From assembly GCA_030146365.1 (NCBI GenBank), contig JASLBU010000003.1, positions 1 to 9,921 of the forward strand: a DNA stretch of 9,921 nucleotides, read 5' to 3'. Both the position numbers and the translations under genes were made by a program. This document shows positions 6,794-9,921 of the stretch, piece after piece. This DNA comes from Candidatus Limnocylindria bacterium (GTDB lineage: Bacteria; Chloroflexota; Limnocylindria; QHBO01). The notes below the pieces were generated by a model. It was not told the DNA's origin, searched no databases, and saw only the letters and a program-made list of their open reading frames with translations. How positions within the stretch are numbered: the first letter of the stretch is position 1; each line of letters opens with the position of its first letter.

Positions 6794-6850
6794 CGTGGCG
6801 GGGTAAGCGACGCCGAATCGGGCGATAAGCCGGGGGCGCCACCATGCCGC

Positions 6851-7510
6851 ATGGCCGTCAGATCTCGGAGCATCGATGGGGCGCGACACGCGTGGGAACG
6901 CAATGCGGCCCGCATCGGCGATGAGCTGCGCACCGGCCGTCACATCCTCGGACTCACGCTGCGTGAGCTCTCGGCGGCCACCGGTGTCTCGAAGTCCGAG
7001 CTCAGCAGACGCGAGCTCGGGAAGTCGCGGCGATTGACGGGCGAGAAGCTGGCCGTCCACGGGGCCGCGGTCGGGTTGCGACTGTCGATCAGCCTCTGGC
7101 CGGCTGGCGGCGGAGTTCGCGATGCGGCCCAGGCTCGATACATCGCGGCATTCGTGTCACGCGTCGGGCGGTTGTGGCGAGTCAGGCTGGAGGCGGCAGT
7201 GCCCCTGCCCGGCGACCTGCGGGCAGCGGATGTCTTGCTGCAGCGCGGAACGCTCCGGATCGTCGTCGAGGTCATCACCCGATTGGCTGACCTCCAGGCC
7301 CAGGTTCGGTCAGCGCAGCACAAGGCGCGCGACCTCGATGCGACGAGGCTCATCGTTGTCGTCGCCGCAACGCACGCGAACCGCAATGCGCTGGCATCGA
7401 CCCGCGGCGCGCTGGTGGACGCGTTCGACCTCGATAGTCGCCGGGTGCTGGCCGAGCTGGCCGCGGGCCGTGACCCGGGCCGCGACGCGATCGTCGTGCT
7501 CACCGCGTGA
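6851..7510 (+). CDS. XRE-type HTH protein with a nuclease-like C-terminal domain
   Basis: The 219-residue protein has an N-terminal XRE/Cro-type helix-turn-helix at about 20-78 (RIGDELRTGRHILGLTLREL, then SAATGVSKSELSRRELG). The family's usual 'SRIERG' recognition end is changed to SRRELGKSRR. After a linker (SLWPAGGGVRDAAQARY), residues 107-219 form an alpha/beta domain with LWRVRLEAAVPLPGDLRAADVL, LRIVVEVITRLADLQAQ, an 'NRNAL' turn and a closing LAAGRDPGRDAIVVL. The order Asp122/Asp127, then Glu140 in a buried strand, then Gln149/Gln151, suggests a PD-(D/E)XK-like fold, but the catalytic lysine is not evident. From memory, very similar proteins are strongly expanded in uncultured Chloroflexota, with 'VEAETRLRD' where this one has VEVITRLAD. 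The ATG at 6851 is used because the same frame upstream runs into repeat copy 1. Role unknown; likely DNA binding. Confidence 0.75.
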   Translation: MAVRSRSIDGARHAWERNAARIGDELRTGRHILGLTLRELSAATGVSKSELSRRELGKSRRLTGEKLAVHGAAVGLRLSISLWPAGGGVRDAAQARYIAAFVSRVGRLWRVRLEAAVPLPGDLRAADVLLQRGTLRIVVEVITRLADLQAQVRSAQHKARDLDATRLIVVVAATHANRNALASTRGALVDAFDLDSRRVLAELAAGRDPGRDAIVVLTA

Positions 7511-7539
7511 TGGTTCGCGCCTGGTATTACTCCGCCGAT

Positions 7540-7664
7540 GGGACTAGCGGCCACGAATCGGCTGGTTGTCCCAGCTGCGGGGACGAACCGTCACGCAGGT
7601 CCCGCGATCGTCGCCGCCTGTCCCACCACCGGCGTAAAGCGGCCACGACGTGGCCGATAGTCCC
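7540..7664 (+). repeat. Element copy 2: ~125-bp repeat with terminal inverted repeats and internal hairpins
   Basis: GGGACTAGCGGCCACG (7540-7555) is complementary to 7649-7664 at 15 of 16 positions. Inside are a stem of 7564-7572 with 7580-7589 (GGTTGTCCC against GGGAC-G-AACC, loop of seven) and a nested one of 7596-7599 with 7617-7620 around GCGA/TCGC (7604-7607/7611-7614). CGGCCACG occurs a second time at 7640-7647, directly before its complement 7649-7656, so the 3' end can pair either with the 5' terminus or locally. The copy starts 30 bases after the HTH stop and ends 51 bases before the stop of the convergent membrane-protein gene. It could therefore also act as a two-way terminator, although T tracts are absent. 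Confidence 0.85.
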
Positions 7665-7714
7665 CACAGCGGAGCAACGCGGCGCCTTGGGCCGGCTCCC
7701 GGTTCGGTCGCCCC

Positions 7715-8842
7715 TCAGCCCCGGATGGCGTCGATGACCCGCCTGGCCATTCCAGGCTTCGTCCCCGCCTCCCGGCCAGCTCCGTCGATGGCCCGCTCAC
7801 CGCCCTCACCTGGCGCGGGAGCGCGCCCGCCACGCAGCAGGTCGCGCTCGACCTGGAGTCGCTGCCGGTAGAGCACCTCCCACTCCTCGTACGGGACGGT
7901 CAGCGTCGCGAGCCGCTCGTCCAGGTCCGTCAGCTTCGCCTTGGCAGCCTCCGGGTCAGGGGCCGCGCGCGACTCCGCGTCGGTCCGGCCGTCGTCCGGG
8001 TTGCGCAGCGCGCCGATCGCATCCTCGATCTCCTGCGACTCCTTGCTCGAGGTCAGGTACGCCTTCGTGACCGTCAACCGGTCCGCCAGCGCCGCCCGAG
8101 CGCGGGCAACGCCCTCCTTCGACCCGACCATCGCGACGTCAGACGGATGGATCGTCACCTCGAGCGCCTTGGCCTTGAGCATCACCAGGCGGTCAGGGAC
8201 GTATCGGCGCACGCTCTCGCCGCCGACCAGCGCCAGGAGTCGCGACGGGGCCTCCAGCACCCGGGGGGCCCGGACGCGCTCCAGCTCCAGCCCGGCTGCG
8301 TCCACCGCCGCCTCGAGGTCCGCCGCCACACGGTCATAGCCCCCCGGCTTGACGACGATCGGGATGTGCGCGTCCTCCCATCGCTTGATGACCGTCCGCA
8401 GCTTGAAGATCGGCGCGACGATCAGCAGGAACAGGATCACGACCGCCAGCACCGCGGAGTACGGGTAGCCGCGAAGCACCTGCACGGCCTTGCCGCCGAA
8501 GCCCTCGGGCCGATCCGCGGCGTCCATCAGGAACAGCCCGCCCAGCCCGACCAGCAGCGGCAGGACGATCGCCAGCGCCAGCATCACGAGCCGGATGACG
8601 TTCTCGCTGATGAAGTCCGGGGCCGACATGAACGCGATGAGGAATGCGCCTACATCGGGCACGAGCACGCCGATGAGGGTCATGACCCACAAAATGGACC
8701 CCAGCGAGACGCCGGCAAGCAGGAGCTGCTTGGACTGCGGCACTCGACCGAAGAGGAGGACGGTGGCCCAGCCGAACGCCGTCTGCACGATGCGCCCGAC
8801 CTGCCTGCCGATGAAGGCGATGAGGGGAGCGAAGATTGCCAC
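7715..8842 (-). CDS. Membrane protein with a cytoplasmic helical tail, function unknown
   Basis: I do not recognise this 375-residue protein. The first ~150 residues are hydrophobic: an amphipathic start, then likely membrane segments at about 38-72 (one long or two short), 82-107 and 127-147. FGRVPQSKQLLLAGVSLGS lies at the first helix. Residues 150-260 look like a soluble alpha/beta region (PIVVKPGGYDRVAADLEAAV and RLVMLKAKALEVTIHPSDVAMVG). Residues 260-336 are charged and helical, probably coiled (KAKLTDLDERLATL and EEWEVLYRQRLQVERDLL). The last 40 residues are Gly/Ala/Arg-rich and probably disordered. The start is GTG at 8842, with no clear ribosome-binding site. It lies 139 bases downstream of the glycosyltransferase gene on the same strand, so co-transcription is possible but not shown. 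Confidence 0.8.
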   Translation of the reverse strand: MAIFAPLIAFIGRQVGRIVQTAFGWATVLLFGRVPQSKQLLLAGVSLGSILWVMTLIGVLVPDVGAFLIAFMSAPDFISENVIRLVMLALAIVLPLLVGLGGLFLMDAADRPEGFGGKAVQVLRGYPYSAVLAVVILFLLIVAPIFKLRTVIKRWEDAHIPIVVKPGGYDRVAADLEAAVDAAGLELERVRAPRVLEAPSRLLALVGGESVRRYVPDRLVMLKAKALEVTIHPSDVAMVGSKEGVARARAALADRLTVTKAYLTSSKESQEIEDAIGALRNPDDGRTDAESRAAPDPEAAKAKLTDLDERLATLTVPYEEWEVLYRQRLQVERDLLRGGRAPAPGEGGERAIDGAGREAGTKPGMARRVIDAIRG

Positions 8843-8981
8843 GGCCCGCGTTCAGGCAGGTGCTGTGCCAACACCCCGGCCGGTTCGCCGTCGCGGCGGT
8901 GTTACCCAGAGACCGGTGACCGGGACGAGAACGACGAAATCCTCCTGTCCCTGGCCCTCCGCCGTTGACGGGCCGGCCGCG

Positions 8982-9921
8982 TCAGGCGACGGCGCGGTCC
9001 CGGGTGGCGGCGTCGACGAGTTCTTCCATCTGCGCCCAGGTGCGGTCCCACGACATCGTGCCGAGGCGCTCCTCGACGTCGCGTCCCGGCACGGGCGCCG
9101 CGAGCGCGTCCCGAACGCCATCGGCGAACGCCTGCGCACCCTCGCCGATGTGCACGGCGCGCAGATCGCCGTACCCTCGAACCACGTCCCGGATCGGCGT
9201 GGACACGACCGGCAGACCGGCCGCCAGGTACTCGGGGGTCTTGGTGGGGGAGATGTAGCGCGTGGCCTCCGAGAGTGCGAACGGCATGATGCCGACATCG
9301 GCGTTCGCGAAGAAGGCCGGCAGCTCCGCATAGGGCTTCATGCCGACCTGGTGGACGTGCGGCCCGTTTGGCACCTCGGCCGGGTCGATCTTCACGATGG
9401 GGCCGAGCAGCACCACCTCGCCGATGCCCGCCTCACCGAGGCGCGCGACCAGCGGCAGGTCCAGCCGCTCGTCGATGACGCCGGCGTACATCAGGCGCGG
9501 CCGCGGGATGCCCCGCAGCGCCTCCGGCTCCGGCAGGCCGTCGCGGGCCGTGGCGAAGTGCGCCACGTCCACGGAGCTCGGGAAGGGGTGCGCGTTGGGA
9601 TGGAGCGCCCGCTTCGCCTCCCAGAGGCTGAATCCGCCGGTGAACACGACGTCGGCGCGCTCCATCAAGGCACGCTCGCGGTCCACGAGCTCGCGCGGCG
9701 CATCGCGGAACAGCGAGAGCTCGTCCATGCAGTCGTAGACCAGCGCATCGGCGTCCAGCCCGCATGACAGCGGCTCGGACATCGCGGAGTAGTGCCAGGC
9801 GACGAGCCGATCATCGGTCGACCAACTCGCGAGGAACTCGTCGAGCAATCCGGCGACCTGGTCATCGGCCTGCGGCCCGTCGGGCCCGTCCGGGAGCGTC
9901 GGCACGGCGACGGTGACGCGC
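8982..9921 (-). CDS. Glycosyltransferase, GT-B fold, GT4-like (5' part outside window)
   Basis: The frame is open to the window edge, with 313 codons visible including the stop at 8982-8984. The visible protein holds conserved blocks of a bacterial glycosyltransferase group 1/GT4-like family, often annotated next to or fused with UDP-galactopyranose mutase. These are ALVYDCMDELSLFRDAP, the AD-V-VFTGGFSLWEAK block ending HPFPSSVDVAHF, PRPRLMYAGVIDERLDLPL, and the nucleotide-sugar region RYISPTKTPEYLAAGLPVVS ending in TPIRDVV. The enzyme would add a sugar to a cell-surface polysaccharide or glycolipid at the cytoplasmic face; donor and acceptor are not predictable. GTG at 9905 is not a credible start, since the N-terminal domain of this family is usually about 80-100 residues longer, so the true start lies beyond 9921. 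Confidence 0.88.
   Translation of the reverse strand, partial: RVTVAVPTLPDGPDGPQADDQVAGLLDEFLASWSTDDRLVAWHYSAMSEPLSCGLDADALVYDCMDELSLFRDAPRELVDRERALMERADVVFTGGFSLWEAKRALHPNAHPFPSSVDVAHFATARDGLPEPEALRGIPRPRLMYAGVIDERLDLPLVARLGEAGIGEVVLLGPIVKIDPAEVPNGPHVHQVGMKPYAELPAFFANADVGIMPFALSEATRYISPTKTPEYLAAGLPVVSTPIRDVVRGYGDLRAVHIGEGAQAFADGVRDALAAPVPGRDVEERLGTMSWDRTWAQMEELVDAATRDRAVA

Noticed and set aside
6659..6802. Target-site duplication around repeat copy 1 (also checked for copy 2)
   Set aside because: Bases outside the terminal repeats (CGCGCGT / CGTGGCGG and CCGCCGAT / CACAGCGG) do not match as a duplication, so recent transposition is not shown.
5220..6806. 528-codon open frame on the plus strand
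   Set aside because: It is a low-complexity antisense shadow of the flavoprotein gene, which has strong FAD motifs and coupled neighbours. High GC content produces such long antisense frames.
6761..6850. 30-residue N-terminal extension of the HTH protein
   Set aside because: It would be translated out of the right end of repeat copy 1, has no ribosome-binding site, and precedes the conserved region. The ATG at 6851 is more plausible.
6668..7664. CRISPR array
   Set aside because: There are only two long imperfect copies separated by a gene. No short regular repeats, spacers or cas genes are present.
8843..8981. Terminator or small gene between the glycosyltransferase and the unknown membrane protein
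   Set aside because: Only short palindromes (for example CCGGTGACCGG) without a T tract were seen, and no start codon with a ribosome-binding site supports a small protein.

Overview
This is a high-GC, gene-dense bacterial window. Coupled gene pairs, an F420-dependent oxidoreductase, several start codons with little or no leader, and an HTH protein of a type I associate with uncultured Chloroflexota (Limnocylindria-like) or actinobacterial genomes suggest such an organism. That placement is inference from style; no marker gene is present.

Layout. 1-57 is the tail of a plus-strand gene, coupled through TAATG to a four-helix membrane protein (57-674) that ends at a strong hairpin terminator. 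A YihY/BrkB membrane protein follows (759-1628). Its 3' end overlaps a minus-strand LLM-class F420-dependent oxidoreductase (1614-2453). That gene diverges from a BmrR-like MerR regulator (2503-3270) across a near-perfect MerR-type palindrome (2465-2491). From 6578 down to 3281 a tightly coupled minus-strand operon encodes a flavoprotein (COG2907-like), a DUF1365 protein and a cyclopropane-fatty-acid-synthase-like methyltransferase. This trio is known in other bacteria for lipid methylation or modification, in some cases under singlet-oxygen control. A candidate promoter lies just upstream.

6668-7664 is the least ordinary part. A gene for an XRE-type HTH protein with a nuclease-like C-terminal region (6851-7510) is bracketed by two direct copies (6668-6793 and 7540-7664) of a previously unannotated ~125-bp element. 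Each copy has 14-16-bp terminal inverted repeats and internal hairpins. The second copy fills the gap before a convergent gene for an unknown membrane protein with a cytoplasmic coiled tail (7715-8842). The window ends inside a minus-strand glycosyltransferase gene (8982 to the edge).

Functionally, the flavoprotein-DUF1365-methyltransferase operon probably modifies unsaturated membrane acyl chains. The MerR protein probably controls itself and the F420 oxidoreductase. The repeat-HTH-repeat unit is the best candidate for an undescribed element.
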